From the NCBI RefSeq assembly GCF_000253295.1, contig NC_015717.1, positions 1,984,001-2,048,000 of the forward strand: a stretch of 64,000 nucleotides of DNA, in the 5' to 3' direction. The stretch is from Hyphomicrobium sp. MC1 (GTDB lineage: Bacteria > Pseudomonadota > Alphaproteobacteria > Rhizobiales > Hyphomicrobiaceae). Position numbers and translations under genes: made by a program. The notes beneath the pieces are model-generated. The model saw only the letters and a list, made by a program, of their open reading frames with translations. It made no database searches and was not told the origin of the DNA. Positions 29,577-39,344 of this stretch are shown one piece after another (positions within the stretch are counted from its first letter, which is position 1; each line of letters begins with the position of its first letter).

Positions 29577-30065
29577 TCAGGCAGGCGGGCTTAGGCCCCA
29601 CTTCACCTGCAGGATCTCAAACGTGCGGACGCCCTTCGGCGTGGTGACGTCGACGCTTTCGCCCTTCGACTTGCCGATCAGCGCGCGGGCGATGGGCGAG
29701 GAGATCGAAATCTTGCGGTCGCGCAGATTGGCTTCGGTATCGCCGACGATCATGTAGCTGACCTTCTCGCCGGAATCCTCGTCTTCCAGCGTCACGGTCG
29801 CACCGAACTTGACGGTATCGCCCGACAGCTTGGTGACGTCGATGATCTCTGCACGGTTGATCTTATCTTCGATCTCGGCGACGCGGGCCTCGTTCAGTCC
29901 CTGCTGCTCTTTGGCGGCATGGTATTCTGCGTTTTCGGAAAGATCGCCATGTGCGCGGGCTTCCGAAATGGCCGCGATGATACGCGGGCGCTCGACGGCT
30001 TTCAGCCGCTGCAATTCCTCCTCAAGGCTCTTGTAGCCCTCAAGCGTCATCGGCACCCGTTCCAT
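29577..30065 (-). CDS. greA: Transcription elongation factor GreA
   Basis: Rescues backtracked RNA polymerase by stimulating RNA cleavage. About 162 residues: N-terminal coiled coil with the functional tip EARAHGDLSENAEYHAAKE (conserved Asp/Glu pair) and the C-terminal FKBP-like domain with ISISSPIARALIGKSKGE. The start is set at MERVPMTLEGYKSLEEEL (ATG 30065), preceded by GGAGAAG; an adjacent ATG at 30068 is equivalent. It follows carB on the same strand with a 125-base gap. Confidence 0.96.
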   Translation of the reverse strand: MERVPMTLEGYKSLEEELQRLKAVERPRIIAAISEARAHGDLSENAEYHAAKEQQGLNEARVAEIEDKINRAEIIDVTKLSGDTVKFGATVTLEDEDSGEKVSYMIVGDTEANLRDRKISISSPIARALIGKSKGESVDVTTPKGVRTFEILQVKWGLSPPA

Positions 30066-30190
30066 CATCTTCTCCAACGTCTCAATCAATTGCGGGGATG
30101 GCCCCGACACACGCTAACAGTAAGCTTGGCAATTAGGAAAGCAATGAAGGGGCAGCCGATCTCGGGTGCCCCGTCTGGTCGGCGAACGGC

Positions 30191-33100
30191 TTAGCGATGC
30201 GCGAAAGCCTGCAACGGAGCCACGTCCAGGGTGTCCGATGCCAGTGCTTTGATAGCCCGTGTAACCGCTACCGCCCCCGCCAATGTTGTATAGTAGGGGA
30301 TGTGGTGAAGCAAGGCCGTGCGCCGGATGTCCTTGCTATCGCTCAGAGCTTTCGAACCCTCGGTTGTATTAAAAACGAGGTTGATATCGCCATTTTTGAT
30401 GGCGTCTACGATGTGCGGACGGCCTTCCAGAACCTTGTTGATGGCATCGCACTGGATGCCGTTCGCTTCCAGGAAGCGCTTGGTTCCGCGGGTCGCGACG
30501 ACCTTGAAGCCCATGGCGGCCAGCTCCCGGACCGGGGCCACGACGCGGGATTTATCGCTTTCTTTGACCGAGACGAACACCGTGCCCTTGGACGGGAGTT
30601 TCTGCCCGGCGCCGAGCTGGCTCTTGCCGAAGGCCATCGCGAAGTCGTGGTCGATGCCCATGACTTCGCCCGTCGAGCGCATCTCAGGTCCCAAAATAGG
30701 ATCGACACCGAGAAAACGCGCGAACGGGAAAACCGCCTCTTTGACCGCAATATGCGTGTAGGTCGGTTTCGCGAGTTTGAAATCTGCGAGCGGTTTGCCA
30801 GCCATGACTTCGGCCGCGATCGAGGCGATCGGCAGGCCGATGACTTTCGCGACGAACGGCACCGTGCGAGACGCGCGCGGATTCACTTCGAGAATAAAGA
30901 CCTGTTCGTCCTTGATGGCGAACTGCACGTTCATCAGACCCACAACGCGGAGCGCCAGAGCGAGCTCGCGGGCTTGGCGTTCAAGCTCGGCGACGATGGT
31001 CGTCGAGAGCGAGTGTGGCGGCAGCGAGCAGGCGCTGTCGCCGGAGTGGATGCCCGCTTCCTCGATATGCTCCATGATACCGGCGACGAACGTATCCTTG
31101 CCGTCGGACAGGCAATCGACATCGACTTCGACAGCGTCGGTCAGATAGCTGTCAATCAGCAGCGGGCGCTTGTCGGAGACGACGAGTTCCGACGGCCTAT
31201 CGAGCGTTGCCGACAGGCGCGCGACGTAACGGTCGACTTCGGCGCCGTCGTGTACGATCTCCATCGCGCGGCCGCCGAGCACGTAGGACGGACGGATGAC
31301 GACGGGATAGCCAATTTCTTCGGCAATGCCGCGGGCGGCTTCCGGCGTCTTGGCGATGCCGCTCTTGGGCTGCTTGAGGTTGAGCTTATCGATCAACGCT
31401 TTGAACCGGTCGCGGTCTTCGGCGAGATCGATGGCGTCGGGCGACGTGCCGAGGATCGGAACCCCTGCCTCTTCCAGCGCGCTGGCGAGCTTCAGCGGCG
31501 TCTGGCCGCCGAACTGCACGATGACGCCCTTCAGCGAGCCTTTTCGGCTTTCGACGCGGATGATTTCGAGCACGTCTTCGGCGGTCAGCGGTTCGAAGAA
31601 CAGCCGGTCGGACGTGTCATAGTCGGTCGAAACGGTCTCGGGATTGCAGTTGACCATGATCGTTTCGAAGTCGGCGGCCGTCAGCGCGAAGCAGGCGTGG
31701 CAGCAGCAGTAGTCGAATTCGATGCCCTGGCCGATGCGGTTCGGGCCTCCGCCAAGGATGACGACTTTATCCTTTGCGCTCGGATCGGCTTCGCAGACGG
31801 GATCGCCGCTGAGGCCGGTTTCGTAAGTCGAATACATATAGGCCGTGGGCGATGCAAATTCGGCAGCACACGTATCAATGCGCTTGAATACGGGCGTGAC
31901 GCCCAGATCCTTGCGCAGCTTGCGGACATCGGTCTCGCTGACCTTTCCGAGCTTCGCCAAGCGCGCATCGGAGAAGCCTTGCGCCTTCAGCGCACGCAGC
32001 TGCGGCGCAGTCTTCGGCAGGCCGTGCGCGATGATGCGCGCTTCGGTGTCGGTGATCGCCTTAATCTGGCTGAGGAACCACGGGTCGATTTTGCAATACT
32101 GATGGATCTCGTCGAGCGAGAAGCCTTCGCGGAAGGCCTGCGCGACTTTCAGAATGCGGTCGGAGGTGGGGCGCGAGACGGCGGCGCGGACGACGTTCTT
32201 GTCGTCGCCCTGCCCTAGGCCTTCGAGCTGGATGTCGTCGAAGCCGGTCAGGCCCGTCTCCATCGAGCGCAGCGCTTTCTGCATGCTCTCGGCGAACGTC
32301 CGGCCGATGGCCATGGCTTCGCCCACCGACTTCATCGACGTAGTCAGCGTCGTGTCGGCACCGAGGAATTTCTCGAACGCGAAGCGGGGAATTTTCGTGA
32401 CGACGTAATCAATCGTCGGCTCGAACGACGCGGGCGTGGCGCCGCCGGTGATCTCGTTCTGAATTTCGTCGAGCGTGTAGCCGACGGCGAGCTTCGCCGC
32501 GACCTTCGCGATCGGGAAGCCCGTCGCCTTCGAAGCCAACGCAGACGAGCGCGACACGCGCGGGTTCATCTCGATGACGATCAGGCGGCCGTCTGCCGGA
32601 TTGACCGCGAACTGAACATTCGAGCCGCCCGTCTCAACACCGATCTCGCGCAGGACGGCAATCGAGGCGTCGCGCATGATCTGATATTCTTTATCCGTCA
32701 GCGTCAGTGCCGGTGCGACGGTGATGCTGTCGCCGGTGTGCACGCCCATCGGGTCGATGTTTTCGATCGAGCAGATGATGATGCAGTTGTCCGCCTTGTC
32801 GCGGACGACCTCCATCTCGTACTCTTTCCAGCCGATGACGCTTTCCTCGACGAGGACCTGGGACGTCGGCGAGGCATCAAGGCCGCGGTCGATAATCTCG
32901 AAATATTCCTCGCGATTGTAGGCGATGCCGCCGCCCGTACCGCCGAGCGTGAACGACGGACGGATGATCGCCGGCAGGCCGACGTGCTCAATGGCGGACG
33001 CCGCCTCGTCGCGATTGTGCACCAGACGGGAGCGCGGCGTTTCGAGCCCGATCTCTTCCATCGCCTCGCGGAACAGCTTGCGGTCCTCGGCCTTGTCGAT

Positions 33101-33466
33101 GGCCTCAGCCTTGGCACCGATCAACTCGACGCCGTAGCGATGCAGAATGCCTTGCTTGTGCAGCGCCAGCGCGGTGTTGAGTGCGGTCTGGCCGCCCATC
33201 GTCGGCAAGATGGCGTCGGGCTTTTCCTTGGCGATGATCTTGGCCACGACTTCGGGCGTGATCGGCTCGATGTAGGTTGCATCGGCGAGGTCCGGATCGG
33301 TCATGATGGTCGCCGGATTGGAATTGACCAGGATGATCCGATAGCCCTCGTCGCGCAGCGCCTTGCAGGCCTGCGTGCCGGAATAGTCGAACTCGCACGC
33401 CTGGCCGATGACGATCGGGCCTGCGCCGATGATAAGAATGGATTTGATGTCAGTGCGTTTTGGCAT
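30191..33466 (-). CDS. carB: Carbamoyl-phosphate synthase, large subunit
   Basis: About 1091 residues. Makes carbamoyl phosphate for arginine and pyrimidine synthesis from ammonia supplied by CarA. Two homologous ATP-grasp halves are visible (first half with FTLGGTGGGIAYNREEYFE and VIEMNPRVSRSSALASKAT; second with RPSYVLGGRAMEIVHDG and FILEVNPRASRTVPFVAK), then the C-terminal allosteric MGS-like domain. Start at MPKRTDIKSILIIGAGP (ATG 33466), the standard N-terminus. carA lies on the same strand 4 kb upstream, separated by four unrelated genes, so the two subunits are not in one compact operon here. Confidence 0.97.
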   Translation of the reverse strand: MPKRTDIKSILIIGAGPIVIGQACEFDYSGTQACKALRDEGYRIILVNSNPATIMTDPDLADATYIEPITPEVVAKIIAKEKPDAILPTMGGQTALNTALALHKQGILHRYGVELIGAKAEAIDKAEDRKLFREAMEEIGLETPRSRLVHNRDEAASAIEHVGLPAIIRPSFTLGGTGGGIAYNREEYFEIIDRGLDASPTSQVLVEESVIGWKEYEMEVVRDKADNCIIICSIENIDPMGVHTGDSITVAPALTLTDKEYQIMRDASIAVLREIGVETGGSNVQFAVNPADGRLIVIEMNPRVSRSSALASKATGFPIAKVAAKLAVGYTLDEIQNEITGGATPASFEPTIDYVVTKIPRFAFEKFLGADTTLTTSMKSVGEAMAIGRTFAESMQKALRSMETGLTGFDDIQLEGLGQGDDKNVVRAAVSRPTSDRILKVAQAFREGFSLDEIHQYCKIDPWFLSQIKAITDTEARIIAHGLPKTAPQLRALKAQGFSDARLAKLGKVSETDVRKLRKDLGVTPVFKRIDTCAAEFASPTAYMYSTYETGLSGDPVCEADPSAKDKVVILGGGPNRIGQGIEFDYCCCHACFALTAADFETIMVNCNPETVSTDYDTSDRLFFEPLTAEDVLEIIRVESRKGSLKGVIVQFGGQTPLKLASALEEAGVPILGTSPDAIDLAEDRDRFKALIDKLNLKQPKSGIAKTPEAARGIAEEIGYPVVIRPSYVLGGRAMEIVHDGAEVDRYVARLSATLDRPSELVVSDKRPLLIDSYLTDAVEVDVDCLSDGKDTFVAGIMEHIEEAGIHSGDSACSLPPHSLSTTIVAELERQARELALALRVVGLMNVQFAIKDEQVFILEVNPRASRTVPFVAKVIGLPIASIAAEVMAGKPLADFKLAKPTYTHIAVKEAVFPFARFLGVDPILGPEMRSTGEVMGIDHDFAMAFGKSQLGAGQKLPSKGTVFVSVKESDKSRVVAPVRELAAMGFKVVATRGTKRFLEANGIQCDAINKVLEGRPHIVDAIKNGDINLVFNTTEGSKALSDSKDIRRTALLHHIPYYTTLAGAVAVTRAIKALASDTLDVAPLQAFAHR

Positions 33467-33618
33467 GCGGCGCAAAAATTTGGCCGAGGCTCGCGGGGTG
33501 ACGCGGTCGGCTCAGGGGTGGATGGAACGACGGGCTAAGGGGGCCTTATAGGCAAAGCATCGTGCCGGGGGAACCCCCGAAAATATCGCGCTGCGACGTT
33601 CTTCGCCTCAAAAGCAAT

Positions 33619-34842
33619 TTAAGCTGTTTTTACTTTGTCATATTCCGTCCGTTCGCCGGGCAGGAACACGGTCAAAAGTCCGAGCAATGGCAGATACGAG
33701 CAAATCTCGTAGACGTAGCCGACCCCTTTGGCGTCCGCGACAAGGCCAAGCACCGCTGCGGCGATGCCTGCGATACCGAACGCTGCACCAAAGAAAATGC
33801 CGGAGATCATGCCGACTCGCCCGGGGATAAGCTCCTGCGCGAACACCACGATGGCCGGAAAAGCCGACGACATGATCAGGCCGATGACGATCGACAGAAT
33901 CACGGTCCAGGTGAGATCCGCGTAGGGCAGCGCCAGAGAAAACGGCAGCGAGCCCAGGATAGAGAACCACATCACCATCTTCGGGCCGAAGCGGTCGCCG
34001 AACACGCCGCCGAGGATCGTGCCGACGGCGGACGCTCCCAGAAACGCGAACAGCATCAGCTGCGACGTCTGCACGGAAACGCCGAACTGATGGATGGCAT
34101 AGAAGGTGTAGAAGCTCGCAAAGCTCGCGGTGTAGATATTCTTGGAGAACATCAGTGCAGCGAGCACCGCCAACGCGACGGCCGTGCGACCGCGGGAATG
34201 AATGAGGCCAGGGCCAAGCGATGCGCCCTTGCGCTTCGGCGCGGCGCTTGATGCCCATTCGCCGACCTTCCACAAAATCACCATAGCGACCAGCGCGATG
34301 GCTGCGAACCAGGCGATGCTCGGCTGTCCGCGCGGGACGACGATGAATGCCGCGGCCAACGGGCCGATCGCGGTGCCGAAGTTGCCACCGAGCTGAAACA
34401 GCGACTGGGCGAAGCCGTGGCGTCCGCCCGATGCCAGCCGGGCGATGCGCGAGGACTCGGGATGGAAAATCGCCGAGCCGACACCCACCAGCGCAGCGCC
34501 GATCAGCAAACCGAGGTAGCTGATGGTGAAAGCCAGCAATATGAGACCCGCAAACGTCGAGCCCATCCCGACGCTGGTCGAATAGGGAACCGGGCGTTTG
34601 TCAGTGAAGTGACCGATGAACGGCTGCAGCAGCGAGGCCGTGATCTGAAACGCCATCGTCAGCAGGCCGATCTGCCAGAAATCAAGCCGGTAGGTGGCCT
34701 TCAGCATCGGATAAATGGCGACGAGCAGCGACTGCATCACGTCGTTGAGCATATGGCTGAAGCTCACGGCGAGCAGGACGGCGAGAGAGGCGCTGGCGAC
34801 CGGCGCGCGAAGCGCGGCGCGGGATGAATCGATGACGGTCAT
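33619..34842 (-). CDS. MFS transporter, fosmidomycin-resistance (Fsr) type
   Basis: 407 residues, about twelve transmembrane helices. Fsr-type features: FSHMLNDVMQSLLVAIYPML at the first helix, GHFTDKRPVPYS loop (family variant of the MFS A motif), GVGSAIFHPESSRIARLASGGRHG, and QSLFQLGGNFGTAIGPL. Fsr proteins export fosmidomycin and similar compounds; the natural substrate here is unknown. It ends 152 bases upstream of carB on the same strand. Confidence 0.9.
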   Translation of the reverse strand: MTVIDSSRAALRAPVASASLAVLLAVSFSHMLNDVMQSLLVAIYPMLKATYRLDFWQIGLLTMAFQITASLLQPFIGHFTDKRPVPYSTSVGMGSTFAGLILLAFTISYLGLLIGAALVGVGSAIFHPESSRIARLASGGRHGFAQSLFQLGGNFGTAIGPLAAAFIVVPRGQPSIAWFAAIALVAMVILWKVGEWASSAAPKRKGASLGPGLIHSRGRTAVALAVLAALMFSKNIYTASFASFYTFYAIHQFGVSVQTSQLMLFAFLGASAVGTILGGVFGDRFGPKMVMWFSILGSLPFSLALPYADLTWTVILSIVIGLIMSSAFPAIVVFAQELIPGRVGMISGIFFGAAFGIAGIAAAVLGLVADAKGVGYVYEICSYLPLLGLLTVFLPGERTEYDKVKTA

Positions 34843-34962
34843 GGGAATCTCCGGACGGGCTTCTAACGCCGGAGCACGCGAAACACATCGCGCACGCCGG
34901 CATGGCAGCCATCCGGCCGCGCATGGGCGTGCACATCGTTCTGAAAAGTGCGGAAAGTCCCG

Positions 34963-35664
34963 CTACTTGCCTTCAGCAGGCGCCGGTGTCGCAGGCTCTG
35001 GCGCCTTGTCCGGCAAAGCATCCTTCGGCGGCTCGATTTTCATGTCGATCGGGAACGAATAGGTCGTCTTGAAGATTGGCTTGTCTTCGTGACCCGGCGC
35101 AAGCAGCGCATTGCTTGCCGGCAGACCCGTCAGCGCGTCGACGTAGAACATACGGAAGGCTTGGTTCTGCGGCGAGCTTGAACCTTTCTCCGGCTCGCTT
35201 TCGAGCTTGTAGGAGAGCACATCGCGGCCATCGATCTGCGCGCGGCCTTTGCAGGAGTAATCGCCGACGTCGGTCTGCTGTCTGACGACGGTGTCGTCCA
35301 TCTGCTCGCGAAGCTGCGCTGCAATCTGTTGCGGCACCGGCCGCCAGCCGCTTCCTTGGTCCGCCCAGGCGTGGTCACCAACCAGTATGAGTTGCGTGGT
35401 CTTGTTGGTGAGCTTGTCGGTCACTGTCTGACGCATCCGGTCAGGCAGAACGTAATCGACCTGCATCGACGTCGGACCGTTCTCCGTGATCATCTGGGTG
35501 TCCATACGGAACCACGATGATTTGCGCAGCTTCTGGAGCGCGGCCGAAACTTCGTCGCGACATGGATTGGCGTTCGGCTTTGCAGGCGCCGTCGGCGGGA
35601 CTTGCGCCGCCGCGTCACCCGCGAAAACGGCAACTAAAATAAGAGCAAATGCACTGCGGCGCAT
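34963..35664 (-). CDS. Secreted LolA/LppX-like protein, paralogue 1
   Basis: 233 residues, signal peptide MRRSAFALILVAVFAGDAAA then a Pro-rich linker. The body (CRDEVSAALQKLRKSSWFRM, DYVLPDRMRQTV, HAWADQGSGWRPVPQQI, FYVDALTGLPASNALLA) reads as an antiparallel beta-sheet of the LolA/LppX/outer-membrane lipoprotein-sorting type, with a YSFPIDMKIEPP terminal strand. C-terminus is Pro/Ala-rich. The neighbouring upstream gene encodes a paralogue of the same layout. Possibly binds lipids or lipoproteins in the periplasm; this is inferred from fold-like pattern only. Confidence 0.7.
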   Translation of the reverse strand: MRRSAFALILVAVFAGDAAAQVPPTAPAKPNANPCRDEVSAALQKLRKSSWFRMDTQMITENGPTSMQVDYVLPDRMRQTVTDKLTNKTTQLILVGDHAWADQGSGWRPVPQQIAAQLREQMDDTVVRQQTDVGDYSCKGRAQIDGRDVLSYKLESEPEKGSSSPQNQAFRMFYVDALTGLPASNALLAPGHEDKPIFKTTYSFPIDMKIEPPKDALPDKAPEPATPAPAEGK

Positions 35665-35697
35665 GGAAATATCCCAAACGAAGCCGGATAAGCGGCG

Positions 35698-36327
35698 TTA
35701 ATGGACCTTTTGCACCGGCGCGTTTTGAGGCGCAACGATGTTGATGTCGGTCGGATATGAATATTTGACCTCGCGCAGCGGCTTGGCGTTTTGGGCCAAG
35801 GTGGCGATGACATTATAAGCCGGCAGCCCGGTCTTTGGATCGACGTAGATCGTGCGCGTCATGATCTTCGCGCGATCTGTCTGCGGATGCGTCTTGTCTT
35901 CGAAGCGGTAGCCGACAAGATCCTGGTTCTCGTACTTCACCGGGCCGATGCAGTCGTAACCTTCGAGCTTGCTCGGCCGCGCCAAAGCTTCCGCCACTTC
36001 GGCGACGATCGACTGGGTGAACTGCGGCTGCAGTTCCTCGAAGCTGCCACCCGAGCCGGAGAATGCCCGGTTGTCGACCAGCATCGTCTGCTGCTCACCC
36101 GGCATCGCGGGCGACGTGACTGTCTGGAGCATCCTGAGCGGCGGCATGTAGTCGATCCGCATGTGGGCCTCGCCTTCGGCGGTTTCCTGCGAAAATTCGA
36201 CCCGGAAGGCTTTCAACGATAGCTGCTTCCTGATGGCGCTAAGAACATCGGCCGAGCAATCCGTTCCGGCGGCGGCTGCCGGGGTCGCGACCGCGAGTGC
36301 CGCGACGGCGACAAAGAAAAGGCGCAT
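35698..36327 (-). CDS. Secreted LolA/LppX-like protein, paralogue 2
   Basis: 209 residues, signal peptide (RLFFVAVAALAVATPAAAA). Same order of elements as the downstream paralogue: CSADVLSAIRKQL, MRIDYMPPLRMLQTVTS, LEGYDCIGPVKYENQDLVGY, IYVDPKTGLPAYNVIA and VKYSYPTDINIVAPQ. Both proteins keep two cysteines (near the mature N-terminus and in the DYSCKG/YDCIGP segment) that could pair. I start at ATG 36327, six bases after GGAGG; the preceding TTG is less likely. The 33-base gap to paralogue 1 indicates cotranscription and a tandem duplication. Confidence 0.7.
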   Translation of the reverse strand: MRLFFVAVAALAVATPAAAAGTDCSADVLSAIRKQLSLKAFRVEFSQETAEGEAHMRIDYMPPLRMLQTVTSPAMPGEQQTMLVDNRAFSGSGGSFEELQPQFTQSIVAEVAEALARPSKLEGYDCIGPVKYENQDLVGYRFEDKTHPQTDRAKIMTRTIYVDPKTGLPAYNVIATLAQNAKPLREVKYSYPTDINIVAPQNAPVQKVH

Positions 36328-36442
36328 CAAATTCCTCCCAGATTTTTTCCTGGGTTATAAGCAAATTTGCCGCAGACGCGACCTTAAAGTTCAGCAAGGT
36401 TGATGAGTGTGCGCCATAAAAACGAGCAGCGGCGCGTTCCGG

Positions 36443-37480
36443 CTATTTCTTGCGCATTTTCTCGCACGGATCGCCACGCTCGGCCGGTTGCGTGAAAACG
36501 ATGAAGTCGGCTGCCGGCAGGCCATCGGGATCGCGCGGCACATAGGTATCTGGATCGGTGTTGTCCGTCTCAACCTCGACGAACATCACCGACACGACTT
36601 TCTTCTCCGGTGTCCGCTTTCGGAGGTACCACGGCACGGCGCGATCAGTCCGGGCGTGGCCCGTTCCGGCGATCAGAATGGCGGAGCCGTGCTGCTGCGA
36701 GGCTTTCAAGGCAGCATCGGCCAGATGCGCGTCGCGATACCGCTGCGCGAACGCCATGCCGTCGAACGCTTCCTTCGGCAACGCGCCGCAATGGGCATCC
36801 TCGATTTCCTTGATGGACGCGGCGTCGAACTTCGCACCCAGCGGAACATCGAGCGCAAGGCGCTTGCTAGCGTCGGCCGCCCCTGCCCCGTCTTTCGCCG
36901 CCTTCATGATTTCGGCGCGCGACACGTCGCCTGCATAGAACGGTCGCTTGGCGGCGATCACGGTTTCGAACAGCGGATCGTAGAGGTCCGGCCAGTTCGA
37001 CTTCTGCCAGGCGACGGCGAGCTTGAAGTCGGCGACGGTTACTTTCTCGCCGCTGCGCTGCTTGGCGGTAAATTTGTCGATGCCGGGTTGCTGATCGTCA
37101 CGAAGCTGCTCGAACACGATCGCGGTTTCGTTCGAAGGCTCCGACAGCGCAAACTCACGAATGGCTGCCGCCTGCAAGAGATGGTGCGTGGCGTTGTCAT
37201 GCATCTCGCCGAGGATCAGGACGCCGCCGGCCGAGAGCGCAGCCGTCACGGCCGCATCGAGACGTTGCCATTGATCGTCCGGACACGGCGTTTTGGGATC
37301 TTCTGCCTCCGGCCGGGCGGTGGCGTAGATTTGCCCGCAGAGCGGATGGGCGCATGATTTCGATGTCTGCGCGATCTCTTTCAAAAAGGGACCGCGCCTG
37401 GCTGACGAACAGGCGTTCGCGTCGGCGGCCCAGCCGATCAACAGCAGGGCCGCAGCGATAAGACGATGGACGACGTGCAT
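36443..37480 (-). CDS. ChaN/Tiki-like secreted protein
   Basis: 345 residues with a signal peptide (LIAAALLLIGWAADANA-CS). The body matches the ChaN family (haem-regulated iron uptake protein, EreA/Tiki superfamily): GVLILGEMHDNATHHLLQA with the conserved E and H residues, FEQLRDDQQPGID, and the late ILIAGTGHARTDRAVPWYL block. In ChaN of Campylobacter this fold binds haem; related enzymes are metalloproteases or esterases. A Cys follows the signal region but the lipobox is poor, so a soluble periplasmic form is likelier than a lipoprotein. It ends 112 bases before the LolA-like pair. Confidence 0.85.
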   Translation of the reverse strand: MHVVHRLIAAALLLIGWAADANACSSARRGPFLKEIAQTSKSCAHPLCGQIYATARPEAEDPKTPCPDDQWQRLDAAVTAALSAGGVLILGEMHDNATHHLLQAAAIREFALSEPSNETAIVFEQLRDDQQPGIDKFTAKQRSGEKVTVADFKLAVAWQKSNWPDLYDPLFETVIAAKRPFYAGDVSRAEIMKAAKDGAGAADASKRLALDVPLGAKFDAASIKEIEDAHCGALPKEAFDGMAFAQRYRDAHLADAALKASQQHGSAILIAGTGHARTDRAVPWYLRKRTPEKKVVSVMFVEVETDNTDPDTYVPRDPDGLPAADFIVFTQPAERGDPCEKMRKK

Positions 37481-37503
37481 TACTTTCCCAGGGAGCGAGC
37501 CCC

Positions 37504-38703
37504 TCAGCGTTCGCGGCTCGTCGGCAGCCCCTTCTGCTCGCGCATCATGTTGACGAAGCGCGTGAAGAGATAGTGGCTGTCCTGCGGTCCGGGCGATGCC
37601 TCGGGATGGTGTTGGACGGAGAACACGGGACGGCCTTCGAGGGCCAAGCCGCAGTTCGAACCGTCAAACAGAGAAATGTGCGTTTCAATGACACCATCGG
37701 GCAGGCTGTCGCGATCGACGGCGAAGCCGTGGTTCATCGACACGATCTCGACCTTGTTGGTCGTGAAGTCCTTCACGGGGTGGTTGGCACCGTGATGGCC
37801 CTGATGCATCTTCTTCGTCGTCGCGCCCAGCGCGAGGCCCAGCATCTGATGTCCGAGGCAGATGCCGAACACCGGCTTGCCGCTGTCGACGAGCTTCTTG
37901 ATTTCCGGGACGGCGTATTCGCCAGTTGCCGCAGGATCGCCGGGACCATTCGACAGAAAGACGCCATCAGGATTGCGCGCCAGGATGTCCTCGGCCTTTT
38001 CCTTCGCGGGAACGACGGTGACCTTGCAGCCGGCGGATGCGAGGCAGCGCAGAATGTTTCGCTTCAAACCATAGTCGACTGCCACGACATGGAACTCGGG
38101 GTTTTCGTTGCGCGGGTAGCCCTTGTTCCAGACCCAGCGCTGCTCATCCCAGGAATAGCTCTGACCGCTCGTCACTTCCGGGACGAGGTCGAGGCCCAAG
38201 AGCCCGTGCCAGGACTTGGCCTCGGCCTTCAGCGCTTCGATATCGAACTTGCCATCGGGATGATGCGCAATGACGCCGTTCGGCATGCCGCGCTCGCGGA
38301 TGCGTGCGGTCAACGCGCGGGTATCGACACCAGCGATGGCGACGATGCCGCGGGTCTTCAGCCAGGCATCGAGATTTTCAGCGGCGCGATAGTTCGACGG
38401 GTCAGTGATGTCGGCGCGCAGGATGCAGCCGCGGACGCCTGAGCGCGATGCAAGGTTCGACGTCTCGGTATCTTCCGGATTGGCGCCGACGTTGCCGATG
38501 TGGGGAAAGGTGAAGGTGATGATCTGACCGGCGTAGCTCGGATCGGTCAGGATTTCCTGGTAGCCGGTGATGGCCGTGTTAAAGCAGACCTCGCCGACGG
38601 CCGTCCCCGTAGCACCAAGGCCGCGTCCGGCGATGACGGTTCCGTCATCAAGCACAAGGCGTGCGGTTAGAGGCACTTCTGTCCAGGGTTCAGGTGCGGT
38701 CAT
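37504..38703 (-). CDS. carA: Carbamoyl-phosphate synthase, small (glutaminase) subunit
   Basis: 399 residues. Hydrolyses glutamine and channels ammonia to CarB. N-terminal CPSase domain (ARLVLDDGTVIAGRGLGATG) and C-terminal class I amidotransferase with the catalytic Cys in GICLGHQMLGLALG and the His-Glu pair in VQHHPEASPGPQD. The start ATG 38703 (MTAPEPWTEVPL) has GGACGA upstream; ATG 38718 is an alternative. carA is divergent from the YqeY gene, a common arrangement (carA - yqeY - dnaG - rpoD) in alphaproteobacteria. Confidence 0.96.
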   Translation of the reverse strand: MTAPEPWTEVPLTARLVLDDGTVIAGRGLGATGTAVGEVCFNTAITGYQEILTDPSYAGQIITFTFPHIGNVGANPEDTETSNLASRSGVRGCILRADITDPSNYRAAENLDAWLKTRGIVAIAGVDTRALTARIRERGMPNGVIAHHPDGKFDIEALKAEAKSWHGLLGLDLVPEVTSGQSYSWDEQRWVWNKGYPRNENPEFHVVAVDYGLKRNILRCLASAGCKVTVVPAKEKAEDILARNPDGVFLSNGPGDPAATGEYAVPEIKKLVDSGKPVFGICLGHQMLGLALGATTKKMHQGHHGANHPVKDFTTNKVEIVSMNHGFAVDRDSLPDGVIETHISLFDGSNCGLALEGRPVFSVQHHPEASPGPQDSHYLFTRFVNMMREQKGLPTSRER

Positions 38704-38877
38704 CTGTCGTCCATTCAAGGAATTGCAAGCGCGGGTCGCTCGTCGCGGCGGAACCTAGGGGAACGGCTTTACAACGTCAATTCCGGACACGGCAAGAAAG
38801 TCCGTGCTTTGTTAAAGGCTTGCCCCAGCCTGCGCGCAGACCGTAAACCAGCCCTTCGACCTCAAGGAGACCTACCC

Positions 38878-39315
38878 ATGCGCGCGAAGATCAACGCAGA
38901 CATCAAAACGGCAATGAAAGCCGGCGAAAAACAGAAGGTGGGCACCCTCAGGCTCATCAACGCGGCCATTCAATCCGCTGAAATCGAAGCGAAGAAAGAC
39001 CTCGACGACGCGGCGATCCTTGCGGTCATGACCAAGATGGTGAAGCAGCGGCGGGATTCAATCGCCCAATATACAAGCGGTGGCCGTCCGGAGCTGGCTG
39101 CGACAGAGCAGGCCGAGATCGACATTATTGAAGCATACCTGCCGAAGCAGATGGACGATGCTGCCGTCACGGCGGCCATTGCCGAGGCCATCAAGGAAAC
39201 GGGTGCAGCGTCGCCCAAGGATATGGGCAAGGTGATGGGCGCGCTCAAAGCCAAGTACGCCGGGCAAATGGATTTTCAGAAGGCCAGCGCGGCAGTCAAG
39301 GCGGCGCTAGGCTGA
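38878..39315 (+). CDS. GatB/YqeY domain protein
   Basis: 145 residues, all-helical. Matches the YqeY family (MRAKINADIKTAMKAGEKQK, RLINAAIQSAEIEAKKD, AYLPKQMDDAAVTAAIAEAI, GKVMGALKAKYAGQMDF), which resembles the tail domain of the GatB amidotransferase subunit and may bind tRNA. Function not established. Start ATG 38878 has AAGGAGA at good spacing. It sits between carA (divergent) and dnaG, as in many relatives. Confidence 0.94.
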   Translation: MRAKINADIKTAMKAGEKQKVGTLRLINAAIQSAEIEAKKDLDDAAILAVMTKMVKQRRDSIAQYTSGGRPELAATEQAEIDIIEAYLPKQMDDAAVTAAIAEAIKETGAASPKDMGKVMGALKAKYAGQMDFQKASAAVKAALG

Positions 39316-39344
39316 TCGCCGGCTAGAAAAAGACATACATATCC

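Noticed and set aside
30197..32218. A 673-codon open frame on the plus strand
   Set aside because: It lies wholly antisense to carB, is rich in Arg/Asp/Gln from reversed GC-rich codons and shows no family motif.
33566..33582. GGGGG-AA-CCCCC-like hairpin upstream of carB
   Set aside because: Loop of at most four bases and no T-run on either strand; likely chance in GC-rich sequence.
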